Shown: in pieces, positions 34,969 through 46,306 of the stretch
How positions within the stretch are numbered: the stretch's first letter is position 1
How the letters are laid out: each line of letters starts with the position of its first letter
NCBI GenBank assembly: GCA_028554645.1
Contig: JAQOOI010000064.1
Coordinates: 620,001-684,000, forward strand
Direction of reading: 5' to 3'
From: Omphalotus guepiniiformis
Lineage: Eukaryota; Basidiomycota; Agaricomycetes; Agaricales; Omphalotaceae
DNA: 64,000 nucleotides
Made by a program: the position numbers and the translations under genes
Notes under the pieces: model-generated
Seen by the model: the letters and a program-made list of their open reading frames with translations, nothing else
Databases searched by the model: none
What the model was told of the DNA's origin: nothing

Positions 34969-36666
34969 TCAGCTGCGTTCCCTAGATTGTGGCAAATTAT
35001 CAATGTAATTGGCGACAATGTCGAAGAAAGTCCATAGGAGGCCGTGGGTTGTTATACTGCGTAGTGCGCTAACACCTAATCCTTGATAAATACGAGTGAC
35101 CCCATCAAGGAAGGGCTTCGGCTTGTTAGGGTCCGGGCCTAGGGTAATATCAGCGGTTGTGACAGACGGAAAGAGAGCAGATGAATGACCTCGAACAAGT
35201 CTGTAAAGGGTCTCAAAGACACCGCGGTATCGCTCGCCAGCGAGTGCACGTTGCTGTACCTTCGTTTTCACCCTGTACAAGCGTTGAGTATCGCTGTGAT
35301 ATATACGAATAAGCTAGATCTAATTACACATCGAGGGGATAGATGAGAGCCCAGGAAGTAACCTGGAAAGTAACGAAAGAGCTCGGTCAAATACTGTGAG
35401 CGAATCTGAAGAGTGACTTACACCAGAGAACGATCCACACACAAAAGGGACTAGAGAGGCATGAATTGGTAGCCAAGATGGTGTAGGTCCTTGCTCTCCA
35501 GACCTCTGCCGACCGAGTAAATGTCGCATGCCGTCGTACTCAAGGAAATACAAGGCTGTTCCAGCTGTATCGCGAACTATCATCGAATGTCAATGTAAGC
35601 TGTCATATAGCATTGACGTCAACTCACCGAAATGTAACCGAAAACCAGTGTACAGGCCTGCTATCCCATTGCTCTTGAAGATTTCTCTTACAGCGTCCAA
35701 CGTCCCTGGTGCCTTCGACAGATGTACGCCTTTACTGGCCGCAATAGTGTACTCCAATTGACGTCGGACTTTCACGAGCTCAAAAGCTGATGTGTTGCTG
35801 TTAGTACCATCACATCGATGCATGCTCAGTCACTCACGGGCACTTCCAAACGATATGAGAGCTCCTGACATCGCACCACTAATTCCTCCAATAAGAGAAA
35901 CATCGATTATGCTGTCACGAGCGAGCCAATTATGTTCTCGAAAACGCTCTTTTGTGCTGGTATAGATTGTGAAACTCGCTGCACCTGAATCTCTAGCATG
36001 AAGACGACATCTCGCTCAGACAGAATTTTTCCACGCACGAACGAAAGATATGGTCACAAGGGGTATCCATAGGCCACGATAAAAGCCGACGACTCCTTCC
36101 TCACGATAGACTAGTGCAGCGAGTTGCGGTACGGATATCGGTGTTTTTGTGGTCTGCAGCCTTGATTTCAAGGAATCCAACTGAAACCATCTGAGTGTCA
36201 GTTAAGAGGCCAGACTACGATTCACATAGCATACCGGATATCCGGCGAAGGTAGAAATATAGCTCGCAGACAGTGCACATGCGACTGCTTTATTTCCTGT
36301 GGAGAGCAAATTTCGGTCAAATTCGGGAGAAAACTGAGATCAACTGCCATACGTCGGAGGAAATCATTGAACGCCGTCGAATCGTTCACCGAGTTGGACG
36401 TCCTGATATGAAATCGCATTCACGTCTAATAAATGCCATGAAAATTTCAAGGAAGGAAATAATTGCCTTTTTCCATCCATATAGCGTTCTGGCTGGGCTG
36501 GCCCTCAGTCCAATTTCATTCCCTTGCGCACAACGCAGAGTCAATAAAGGCCAACAGCAGCGCCAGAAATGCCAGTAATGAGCAGAAAGGAAGCACACGT
36601 AGATCGCTGTTCAGAAACAGACGCGGAAACGCGACCCTTCCCGGTCACTTGACCTCCAAATAACAT
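34969..36666 (-). CDS. Mitochondrial carrier family protein (SLC25), substrate unknown
   Basis: Three carrier repeats can be assembled. Repeat 1 has YPLDSLKSRLQT (around 36170-36240), repeat 2 FELVKVRRQLEY (35760-35790), and repeat 3 YPLDVVKTKVQQRAL across a small exon (35240-35350). Glycine-rich turns such as GLYTGFRLHF and IYQGLGVSALRS fit the fold. These are inner-membrane metabolite transporters with six helices. Repeat 2 has an unusual FELVKV instead of the strict Px[DE]xxK. The first exon is uncertain: an open frame from ATG 36666 (MLFGGQVTGKGRVSAS to LLITGISGAAVG) looks like a carrier N-terminus, but the join to NKAVACALSASYIST at 36300 spans about 240 nt without an intron pair that keeps the frame. 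Confidence 0.75.
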
Positions 36667-36775
36667 GAAAAACTCAGATCTCAACGCTTTAGCATATACT
36701 CAAACGACATTGACATGTGTGCTATATACATTTTTATCAAGCTATCATCTATCATTCCAAATATTGAACCAATGT

Positions 36776-39700
36776 TTAAAATCCTCCCATGCGCTTCTTC
36801 GTACCTTTTCTTTTGCCAGCAGCGACAACAGGCCTACCACCAAATGGTCCAGGAAGAATCTGCGTGCTTGTCATAAGAGTTTGTGGTTCTTTCTCAACTG
36901 GTTGAGTACCCTCGCCCTGTGAAAATGATCCGCGAGATTGTTGAAATGTGACCTGGGTTGCGGGAAAAATGGAACTCGAAGCCATGACTGACGGAGGGTT
37001 TTCTGATGCCGCTATCACAGGAGAAGCAGCGGCAAGGGGCTGAGACTGAGCTTTCAATCGCCGCATAGCTGGATGCTCAGGCTCCTCCTCGTCACCGTAA
37101 GGATCTTTATATAGATATTGCTCTGGATCTTTCCCAAGGTCCCAGTCTTTGAGAAGTAGTTTAACTCCAAGGGGGTTGGTCATCTTTTCTTCCTGGGTAT
37201 CCCTAGAATAATAGTCTCTTTTGGGTATCGGCTGCAAGTAGCAGAAGTCGACCTGGGACGGCTCGGCAGAGTCTACATTGTTCTCAGCTAAACCAGAGGA
37301 CCGTGAAATAGCCCGAGAACTGAATAAATCTGTTGATAAGGCCAAATCGAGCGCCAACTGCTCGCGAGCCTTAGCCTGCCTTCTCAATGCCTGCGGAGGA
37401 TGATCTTCTTCTGTAGAAAGATCGAACTCACGCAGATACTCTGCGATCGTGCAAATATCACCTGGAAGGCTTGCGTCAAGACACGACAAAATCGGGCTGA
37501 TGTTGTAATGCCAGGAAGCAACTTTTCTCAAAGTCTCCGTCGGAAACCGTCCTTGCGCTAATGAACGATATCCCCTGGTGGAATTGAAGACGCTCCCAGT
37601 GAGAAAATCATTGCGTGAAATATCTTCTGGCTCGGTTCCCGACCGTAGAACAATGTCATACCTAGATAGAGCTTACAATTTAGTGAAAGGCACCAACAAC
37701 GTTGAACAACACGCACAAGCTTAGTATGTTCTCGACAGGAGCTTCTAGATTCCTCCAGAAAGACGGTACGTGTTCAAGCAATTCGTAAACGGCTTCGGCT
37801 TGCTCTTGTTCCTTCGCCTCGACCTCTTCAGGAGAGTATTGGAAGATGTCTGAATATCAAAGGTAAATCCTGCAGTTCACAATATCCGAGGGTTGTCTCA
37901 CAGTCATATATGGGGCGTACATCTGCTTCACTGAACTCTCGCTCGCCTGAAGGACCAAGAGGTGATCGCGACACCTCCGGATGTGCGTCTAGAGCTTGCA
38001 GATCGGAACTACACTCCAAATCTTGAGCATCGATCATGTCACCGGTCGTGCCCAAGTCAAGTCGATCAATGCCTCCTCGTTCAGTGAGTCTGAACATGGT
38101 AGTTTGATCGTTCAAAGAGAATACCGCGTCGCCCACATAACGATCACTTGAAGGCATATTTGTGGGGAGCAGATAAGGATCTTCATGTACCTGTAGAAGA
38201 TAGTCCCCGGTACGAGATACATCGTAAACTGTGATCAGACTATTCTTTCGGCTGTGCAGCAGGGTGTGCAGACCTAATGAAACTCAGTAAATACCGCTAA
38301 CAGATCCTGCTAGTCTTACCATTTTGTATGGATAGCGTGCGAATACCTAGAGTTCGATCGTATTGCCTATGATGTTTAATTCCAAGTATAGCTCTTCCCG
38401 GGAACCTACGGTCCAGCCATAAGATCTGTTCCGTCGAAGATAAACGGACGAGATAGTCATCCTTTGTATCTTCGATGCACGTCAGCATTTCTGTATCGTT
38501 TTCAATAGCGAGTAGTCTCAACGCTGTATTGGCAGCCTTTAAAGCAATGAGACTAAGATAGTAAGTGATGAATTAGACGTACTCTGAAATCTAGTTCCTC
38601 TACAGTCTTATTAGAAGATATGAGGCAGCCGTCTTCGCTCGTCCCAATCGAAGCTAATCGCCAAAATTGATCAAAGTTATCTGTTGTTTTTCCCTGAGAA
38701 TACAACGGCTCTGCTACTTTAACATGTGTCAAAAAATAAAGAGGTAAACAATCACTGACTCTGCTTTCCGACCGTCTGCAAAGCAACATTGATACACAGA
38801 ACCCTGACTGTTGACCGCAAGGATATCAAAAGGTTTTAGATGAAACTTGATGTCTACTACTGGATACTGTCCCACATCGTCTCGAGTGATGGTGCCAAGA
38901 GCCTTCAACTGAACTTTGCGAGATGATGAAGTGAAGTGAGATTCTAAAAGCGTTGTTGACCCCAACGTTCTTATGGCCATCAAATCTGAAAAGTATAGTT
39001 GAGATGGAGTAAAGATATCATCAAGAAGAAAGACATACTGAGCCCTTCAGAATGTGAGAAGACAACCTGCTGGATTGCAGTAGGGAATGATTTGACAGGG
39101 ACAGCGGCGGGGTCGAAGCGTATACGCCCCGTCTCTGACAGAGTTAAACACGAGATGTCTAGGGAAGATAAGTCAAGAAAGAGGCAATGGTCTTGAGTTG
39201 AACACTGACTTAAGTCCGAACAAGTTTCGCCCATCGGAAAGGCAAGAAACATGGGGTAGTTGGTCGCACCAGGAGCTTGTGATAAGGCTAGACTATTGCC
39301 CGCAAACGGATCATACATAGCCAGCTTGCGTGCAACAACTGCATCCCTTGCGAGCTCCTCTCTCACAAGCTCTTTGGTGAATTCAAAATAGGGCAAGTGT
39401 TTTCTAAGGAACCTAGCCTTGAATGACTTTAAGCCATGAATCATCAGACAGAGTTACAAACATACACTCTGTTCTGCATGCTGCGCAATTGGAATTCGGG
39501 GTACACTAAGAGAGGGCGAACATGTAGCTGGATACACGGGGGTAGACTTTCTAGCCAACAACTTGGGGAAGACGGGAACTGCTCTACGGATGAGAGAAAG
39601 CTAGCATGTTGATTACGCATTACATGCCTTTAGAAGACCGATCCACAGGAGACAACCATTCAAAACGACCACTTTTTTCCACCAAAGTGACCGCCTCCAA

Positions 39701-39817
39701 TCGACCAGGTTCTAAACAGGGATATCCAGGAAAACTAGCTTTTTTCTTGCCTTTGCCCTTTCTTTGAGAATTGCTGCTCGCCCCGAGAGTTCTATCATCT
39801 GTGGGCCAAATTTCCAT
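36776..39817 (-). CDS. Rrn6-like RNA polymerase I initiation factor
   Basis: A large protein with many short exons. The N-terminal part runs from MEIWPTDDRTLG through RFEWLSPVDRSSKG and a helical segment (KARFLRKHLPYFEFTKELV). Beta-rich pieces follow (RIRFDPAAVPVKSFPTAIQQ, VVFSHSEGL, HFTSSSRKVQLKALG), suggesting a WD-like propeller. The C-terminus is disordered and ends with a proline/glycine/lysine segment (STQILPGPFGGRP, then KKRMGGF). This layout and ending resemble yeast Rrn6 and human TAF1C, core-factor subunits that recruit Pol I to the rDNA promoter. The identification rests on architecture and the tail, so it is moderate. Its start is 182 bp from the divergent mitochondrial L3 gene. 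Confidence 0.6.
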
Positions 39818-39999
39818 TCCATTTGATGAACGTGAAAACAGAGAGGTGGTCTGTATTATATCAGTTGTACGGAAATCAGCTCGGATTTAACGGCCGTCAT
39901 GTGGTAGAGCTTGTAGGTATAACAAGACCAAACATCCCTTCCATCCTTCACCTGAGTTCATTCACTGACAGTCTCTAGTGTCCTGGACGTCTACGCGAC

Positions 40000-41157
40000 A
40001 TGCTCAGGCTATGGACTGTGGGACACAAATCCTTTCAGTCTTATTCTCTCAGATGTATTCATAGCACCGCTCGTTCTAATGCTGCGGCTTCCGACGTCAC
40101 TCAGGTCTTGACACCTGCAAAATGGACACCAGATTCAGTGCGAACGGGTCTTATTGCACGGAAGCGCGGGATGACTTCTCTATGGAATGACCAAGGTGTT
40201 CGACTCCCAGTGACCGTGCTACAAGTACGTCTTGATTTTCTGTGTTTCTGCCAATGGACTCATTCATCTACAATTAGAAAATTGCCAAGTTACAGCGAAC
40301 ATTAAAACTGTACGCCAAGACAAATCAGAATACCATGCCGTTCAAGTAGCAGCATCCGATAAACCTTACAAAACGACCACCCGACAAATGCAAGGCCATT
40401 TTAGAAAAGCACAGGTGCATCCCAAGCGCGTTGTCCGGGAGTTTCCTGTAACTCCCAATGCGCATGTTCCTGTTGGTTAGTCTTTGATCACTCAGTCATC
40501 TATTAGTTTCACGAATTTGTGCCAGGTACAACCCTCTCTGCGATACACTTCGTTCCAGGGCAATACGTTGATGTCGTTGCAAAATCGTACGCGCGTTGTA
40601 TCTGATCTTGGACTTGCAAATCATTTACATGGCCATACCTTTATAGTATTGGCAAAGGCTTTCAAGGTGGTATGAAGCGTTGGGGTTTCAAGGGTCTGAG
40701 AGCGAGTCATGGTGTATCCATCTCGCACCGTTCGGCTGGTTCTACTGGTGCCCATCAAGTATGTTCCACGTTGCCGTTTTTGTTAACGTTTGCTAACGTT
40801 CGTGTTTAGGATCCGGGTCGAGTTTGGCCTGGAAAGAAAATGGCCGCTCGAATGGGTGGCCAACGCATAACCACTCAGAATCTCTATGTGATCCGAGTGG
40901 ACACAAATCTCAACCTCATCTACGTTCAAGGCGCCGTTCCAGGAGTTGATGATGCTCAAGTCATGGTTCGTGATGCAAAGAAGAAATTGGTTGCAGTTGG
41001 TAGTCATAATCAGGCGAAAGGTTTGTACGAGAAGGTGCTACCGAAGGGTGTTGATGATCTGCCCTTCCCAGCTGGAACAGTAGAGATGGCGAAAGAACTC
41101 CCGTCTGTTATTGAAGCACCTTCATACAGAAGAAGCCCGTTCGTCCCTCAAGAGTAG
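40000..41157 (+). CDS. MRPL9: Mitochondrial large-subunit ribosomal protein uL3m
   Basis: The N-terminus [19 protein letters not shown] is basic and hydroxylated without acidic residues, as expected for a mitochondrial presequence. uL3 blocks follow: [38 protein letters not shown] (across an intron whose donor is GTACGC at about 40588), [20 protein letters not shown] and [17 protein letters not shown]. These line the peptidyl-transferase region in bacterial L3. Four introns join in frame. The protein ends [12 protein letters not shown]. Confidence 0.94.
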
Positions 41158-41329
41158 TTTATTATAGCTTACATAATAGCATAAGTATATTGATTGAAAA
41201 TTGAGACTGAGTGAGTAAGCTGAAGATTGAAGCAAGTCATTCATGTACCGCACAAAATGGACACGGTTCTCTCGATAATAGGGCACTTTGAATCAGTCAA
41301 GGTTTCAAAGAGCGCAAGAATCTCTTATA

Positions 41330-42460
41330 ATGGCGCGTTACATTCCTTCCAGTGCTGACTCCGTATCCTCGAAAGGAGTGAATGATCTTTTGCACAACTT
41401 GAGGTATGATATCTTTTATACAGCCCAAACAATTGAAGTACTTACTTTTTCTATCGTATGTAGAGGAGAACAGTTTAGGCACACTCAGAATACAAGTCGT
41501 TCTCGTGCACACATAACCTCTGCATATGGGCACAATACGCCGACACTTCCCACTGGCCTTCTTGGTTTAGCCTTCCCAGATGAGGACTACGAGATTCATC
41601 CTCAGAGTCTGAGTTTACCTACGAAATACTCGGGACCAGCTCCTCCGAAGAGCTGGTCCCATCCTACACCAGATATTCATCAGACCGCTGCTTGGCGGAC
41701 ACAGGCACTCTCCATCATCTTCTCGCATCGCCCGTCCGCTCTGCAGTACGCTTATATAGTCCAATCAGATGAATCAAAGACTCTTACTGATGAGTCTGTG
41801 CCCCCACTGGTCTTACTATGCCTCAAAAGGCTACTTACCGGTTTTACCACCAGCGAGTTCACGGAGGACATTGTCCCGTGTCTTCCACCTCATTTACGTC
41901 TCGAACTCATTCGCTATACTTCCATACATTCTCCATTACCAAACAACAAGCTTCGTGCATTGCTGGAGCCCCATGGACACGCAGACAGCGAGTTACTCAT
42001 CGTTGGCCCTTTTGCTGCTCTACAGGAAACCTATCTACCTCGGCCTTCAGGTCAAGATTCCTCGCCTAACCCTGCCATACGAAACGTTGTAGCTGACTGG
42101 GACACTGAGGATTGGTCTCCGCAACCTCTACAGAGTTTTATTCTCTTATCGACCCATCTGGCAACTTCATCACTTCTTACTCTTCCACCAACTATAACGC
42201 ATATGGCTCTTATAAACGTGGCTGCCCCGGTGCCATTGTACAGACTACCAGCAATTTGTCCCTTACTGCTCGTACTTGATTTGTCATACAACATCTGGCT
42301 GGCCCATATGTCTCACGAAACCATGAAAATTGTCGAGAGAATTAACTGGAGTCGTTGGGCCCGGCTACGTACATTAGGATGGAGAGCGTGTGATATCCCT
42401 AGCGGTATGTTGGATGAATTGAACAGAGGGAGGTGGGATGATGTGGAGGTTGTGCTGTAG
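41330..42460 (+). CDS. Uncharacterised protein with leucine-rich C-terminal part
   Basis: I do not recognise a named family. The ATG at 41330 gives MARYIPSSADSVSSKG. A 60-nt intron (about 41405-41464, GTATGA to TGTAG) joins DLLHNLR to GEQFRH; it contains no stop and is a multiple of three, so retention would add 20 residues. The rest is one exon of about 330 codons. Its C-terminal half has leucine-rich strands resembling irregular LRRs (SFILLSTHLATSSLLTLP, ITHMALINVAA, LLLVLDLSYNIWLAHM, LRTLGWRACDIP). This pattern is common in Agaricomycete proteins of unknown role. It is convergent with the LisH-CTLH gene. Confidence 0.7.
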   Translation: MARYIPSSADSVSSKGVNDLLHNLRYDIFYTAQTIEVLTFSIVCRGEQFRHTQNTSRSRAHITSAYGHNTPTLPTGLLGLAFPDEDYEIHPQSLSLPTKYSGPAPPKSWSHPTPDIHQTAAWRTQALSIIFSHRPSALQYAYIVQSDESKTLTDESVPPLVLLCLKRLLTGFTTSEFTEDIVPCLPPHLRLELIRYTSIHSPLPNNKLRALLEPHGHADSELLIVGPFAALQETYLPRPSGQDSSPNPAIRNVVADWDTEDWSPQPLQSFILLSTHLATSSLLTLPPTITHMALINVAAPVPLYRLPAICPLLLVLDLSYNIWLAHMSHETMKIVERINWSRWARLRTLGWRACDIPSGMLDELNRGRWDDVEVVL

Positions 42461-42613
42461 TGTGTATTTTTAGAAAGTGTATTGCAAGGTTCTTATACAG
42501 GACAATGAAAGTGAAAATATAGTCATACATGATTCCGAGTATAAAATAATGCTACAAAAACTGCCTAGTAATACTAAGGATTGGACGAATAACAACGCCC
42601 ATAATCAGATACT

Positions 42614-43850
42614 TCAAGTTTGACTGTCCAAGAGACTCGAAAGATCGAAGCGAGGACAGACCTACATCAGCATAGTGAATAACGACAACGATTCGCGATA
42701 TCATAAGGTACGTACTTCTTGTGTCTCCGTCTCACTCGTGCCTTTCGAAGGCAGTTTGGAGATCTGTGCGCCTTTAGTAGGTAGCACCATACCCTGCCGA
42801 GGCTTGACCTTCCACTCATGAAGTAAAGACCAGATGGTCGAAGTATATCGGACATAGAGCTCTAAACGAGAGATTACAGGTAAGTTTAGACGATCTACGA
42901 TTGCAAACATGTCAGTCTCTATTGTGCGCCATGTTGAGTTAACTAGACTCACAAAGAATCGCGCTGTCGATCTGATCTGCTACCGCACTTCTTCTCTCTT
43001 GACGAAGATATCCAGATACAGAGCTCTCTTCTGGGACTTTGTATGCTATGAGACCCACGACGCATTCAAGCTCCTTCACGTAACGCAAGTGGTCATCAGA
43101 GGGCAGCATCTTAGCAAGGGCGTAAAGCTTCTGTGCACTCTTGAGCAGAGCTGTTTGTTGATCAATAGTGTCCGGATCCTCTTCGCCATCAGCAGGAACG
43201 ATTGAGGTAGCCTTCGTTGCAGACAGGGATGATATGGAAGAGTCAGAAGTCGGATCATACACTAGCGGTACAGTTCGACAAGCTTCTATAAATGCTTGAA
43301 TCCTGAGGTTGAGTGCAAGATGCGAGGGTTGAACTGAGGTGGGAGCAGTATATTCCATTCTATCGGAATTGCTGGTTGTATCGCCCGAGCTCGAAATGTC
43401 GGAAATAGACTCTGACAAGACAGAGGGAAAGTGTTTGTTCAGGAGATTGGTAGCGTCATCCACACGGCCACACAAGAGCTCAAATCTTATCTCTGAAAGT
43501 TGTGAGACAAGGGCCAGTATGCACACAATTTGCAGCTCACGATTTCGTAGCTCAGCTTGCTTCAACCGGAATTCCAGAGCTCCTGGCGGGTTCGACTCCA
43601 GTCCAGACGCGGAAGACTGCATGATCTCGTCGCCATCCATATCAAGTTGTCTAACAGCACCGTCGCGGATGAAGGCTTTTGCTGTGTTGACATGTCCACT
43701 ATGAGACAGGTAATCGAGAACCAGAGCTCGCTGGGTAAGTATAAAGTGAGAACCTGGACTAAAACCTGAAAGAAAGAAAAGAGGTACCAGTTGGTAGGGT
43801 GTTGTGCCAGGCGTATCGCCAACTCCAGCTTGAGTAGTGCGGGAGGACAT
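42614..43850 (-). CDS. LisH-CTLH-CRA protein (RanBPM-like)
   Basis: Starts MSSRTTQAGVGDTPG. After the first intron there is a LisH motif (RALVLDYLSHSGHVNTAKAF), then a CTLH region joined across an intron (AELRNQIRFELLCGRVDD, ATNLLNKHFPSVL), and a CRA region (RQERRSAVADQIDSAIL, then NLPVISRLELYVRY). Such proteins scaffold the GID/CTLH ubiquitin ligase or act as RanBP9/10-type adaptors. No SPRY domain is present, so this is a short form. The last exon, reached by a GTACGT donor, encodes VCPRFDLSSLLDSQT. Which GID subunit it corresponds to was not resolved. Confidence 0.8.
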
Positions 43851-44085
43851 CGTGTTCGTACTTCTGAGACGCTGGAATTGGAAGAGAAACGTGTCACAGC
43901 GCTGTCACCCCCTAGCCTTGCTTGTTCAGTCCAACTCAGCGAGTAACCCAGTGTCCGGAAATTAGGAAGTATACATGTGTGACTGTGAGCACCGAACTTA
44001 GGCACCTGCTGATTGCGTGCGATTGAATAGTATTGCATTATATATACACATGATTTCTACCTGGTCACAATGGTTAATTAACAGT

Positions 44086-45962
44086 TTACACAGCAGTACG
44101 GGTGCTAGAAGTCCGTCCTCTGGCGTGTACGTTATTTTCATCTGCACTATACGGAGGCTGCGTTTGAGAATCTCCTGAGAGGAGTCCGCTCTCTTCTTGG
44201 GCCATTCTGCTCTGACGACTTGAACGTCGGCGTGGCTTCGGCCGATAGACCAACGACTGTGCAACAATCGTAATATCAAACATAAGAGTCCCGCCACTCC
44301 CCAAGAGGTAGCTTTAGTCGGAAAGTAAGTTCATGACTTCACTAATGAATGCCAGGAAACTCACGGTATGCTCTCTTTGATGAAATGAGTCGATATTGGT
44401 GGTGGTAGAAAAACCTCTGGCGAAGTGAGGATAGACGCTACATAGAAGGTATTACCAAGAAATGCGAATATGAACAGATATATCGATAGTCCCTGTGCGA
44501 CATTATGTCAGTGTGCCCAGCATTCGCTGAGACGAAAAATTCACCTCGACGGATTTCCTTGCAAACTTTTGGGGAGTCAGTAAAGAGTATATCGAGACGG
44601 GGAAAAAGTGCCTACATTCTTCCAAATCTGTGGTAATCGGGAAGTCAGATACAGAGTTGTGCAGACCCATGCAAATATGCGGCCGATGAACCGCTCATCA
44701 GAAGTATCAAAGAATTTGGTATCGTAATGGTATGAGTCCAGAGTTGTCGATACACTGACGACCGTATAACTCTGCGCAGTTTCAGAGGCAACATCTTGCA
44801 CATACGAAGGCGTCGGAATAGCGTGCGGGGGACTGAGGTCAGTGACAGCAGCTATTTCGTCTACAGCTCGAGGAAAAATGACTTTTCCATTGCTGACGCT
44901 GCTCAACGGCCAAGGTCTATTCCCGGCTTGCGACACAACTCCAAATACTGCGAACACGCTAAGAAACACCATTCCAGCTCCTTGTCTGTTGACTCGAGAG
45001 CTGCGGCCAAGTGATGGGGATGCTGGAATGCTGGGTTCTTCTCCAAGCCCTTCATCTCGCTGCAGTGTTCGCCCTCGTGTAGAAGATCCGACTCCCTCTG
45101 TGAAGGATGTTTGCAATGAATGATTGGGAAGAACACCTCTGCTCAAAGCAGGATATCTTCCGACACTGGTCCCTCTCCTTCCATAAGATCGTTCAGTGCT
45201 CCAAGAGACCCGGTTTCTGCCGAGAGTTTGACCACCTTCGGAATGAAAACTATCCGCCAGGGCTGCCAGAGCACTTTCATCGACAGGTTCGTCGAGTTCC
45301 CCGGAGATGCGGCTTGTCGAAGACTCTAAATTTCTGTCCCGACTCGACTGGGTCCATCTGCTGTTTCGACGAGATGGAGGATGCTCATCATGTTGCGCCG
45401 CTAATGCGGCAGCGGCAGCAACGTTGGCAGCGACAGCTGAGAGTGTACGGTAACGTGGCGTATTCCTCTCTGTTGACATTCGTCGGAGGGTACTTGTTCT
45501 GCGAGGGGGATTTGTGTATTGGTAGTAGAAAAATTGCCCGAATAGCGTGAAGTCCACGAGCATGAAATAAGTAGCGAGCCATGTCTATCACAAAGGCAGA
45601 AGTGAGTAGGATTGATGATATCACTGAAGTGATGTACCTGGAAGGGCAATTGGTGGGTGAGAAGACAGCCAACTAAATTGGAGATATCCCCTACGACGAC
45701 AGCACATTTTTCAACGTTGTATCCACTAACCCAGCACTGATTGAAAAGACGCACCAAGAAGCCAGTTCAAAAGGAAAGGTAGGGCAAGCCCTTCACAGGA
45801 ACGACGCCGAATGTTCTCGACAACCTGGCTAGATATGAAATGACCCCACGTTCAATAAAAACTGGCATCAGATTGCGCGATATCTCAGAAGACTTACGGG
45901 AATTGTGCTCCAAGCCAGCACCCAATAGAGGTATAACCAAGCAATACGCTGAACGTTGTCAT
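44086..45962 (-). CDS. PQ-loop transporter (vacuolar YPQ1/RTC2-like)
   Basis: A seven-helix PQ-loop protein. The start gives MTTFSVLLGYTSIG and the first PQ motif WLGAQFPQVVENIRRRSCEG. LLGDISNLVGCLLTHQLPFQ and TWLATYFMLVDFTLFGQFFY follow. A hydrophilic Ser/Arg-rich insertion of about 170 residues (44990-45460) separates the halves. The second PQ motif is LYLTSRLPQIWKN, then KSVEGLSIYLFIFAFLGN and IPYLLGSGGTLMFDI. Yeast relatives export basic amino acids from the vacuole. The cytosolic tail has acidic-leucine elements (EESGLLSGDSQ) that could act as a vacuolar sorting signal. Introns join in frame around 44560, 45580, 45690 and 45850. Confidence 0.9.
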
Positions 45963-46306
45963 TCCGGCGATGGTGGCCTGAGGAAAAAGGCAGAGATAAA
46001 TTTCAATGACCCGAGAATGCGAATCCTCCTGAACGCTCTCATCCGGCACTTGCCTCCGGTTTCCTATCACAGCTGTCCAGCAGCTGTCTCAGTGCCGTGT
46101 ACTAAAGGTTCGCGGATAAGATTGCATATATAGCACTAGTCCTGATATAAAGTCGTGTATTGAGTAAACGAGAAATATACTATATAACCTTCTATGTAAG
46201 CTCGTTCTGTTCGTGTGGCCTGCGTAGTATGAACTCGAAACAATGTCAAACAACTGAGCACCCGAACCATTGACCACTACCTCTATATATACAATCTTCT
46301 GCTCTC
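45963..46306. other. Divergent promoter region PQ-loop/LIN1
   Basis: 344 bp between two start codons; a TATATAT stretch at about 46283 lies 24 bp before the LIN1 ATG, too close for a usual TATA box. Nothing else recognised. Confidence 0.4.

Noticed and set aside
43562..44038. Longer minus-strand frame across the start of the LisH-CTLH gene
   Set aside because: It runs in a different frame from the LisH exon; the ATG at 43850 gives the conserved protein.
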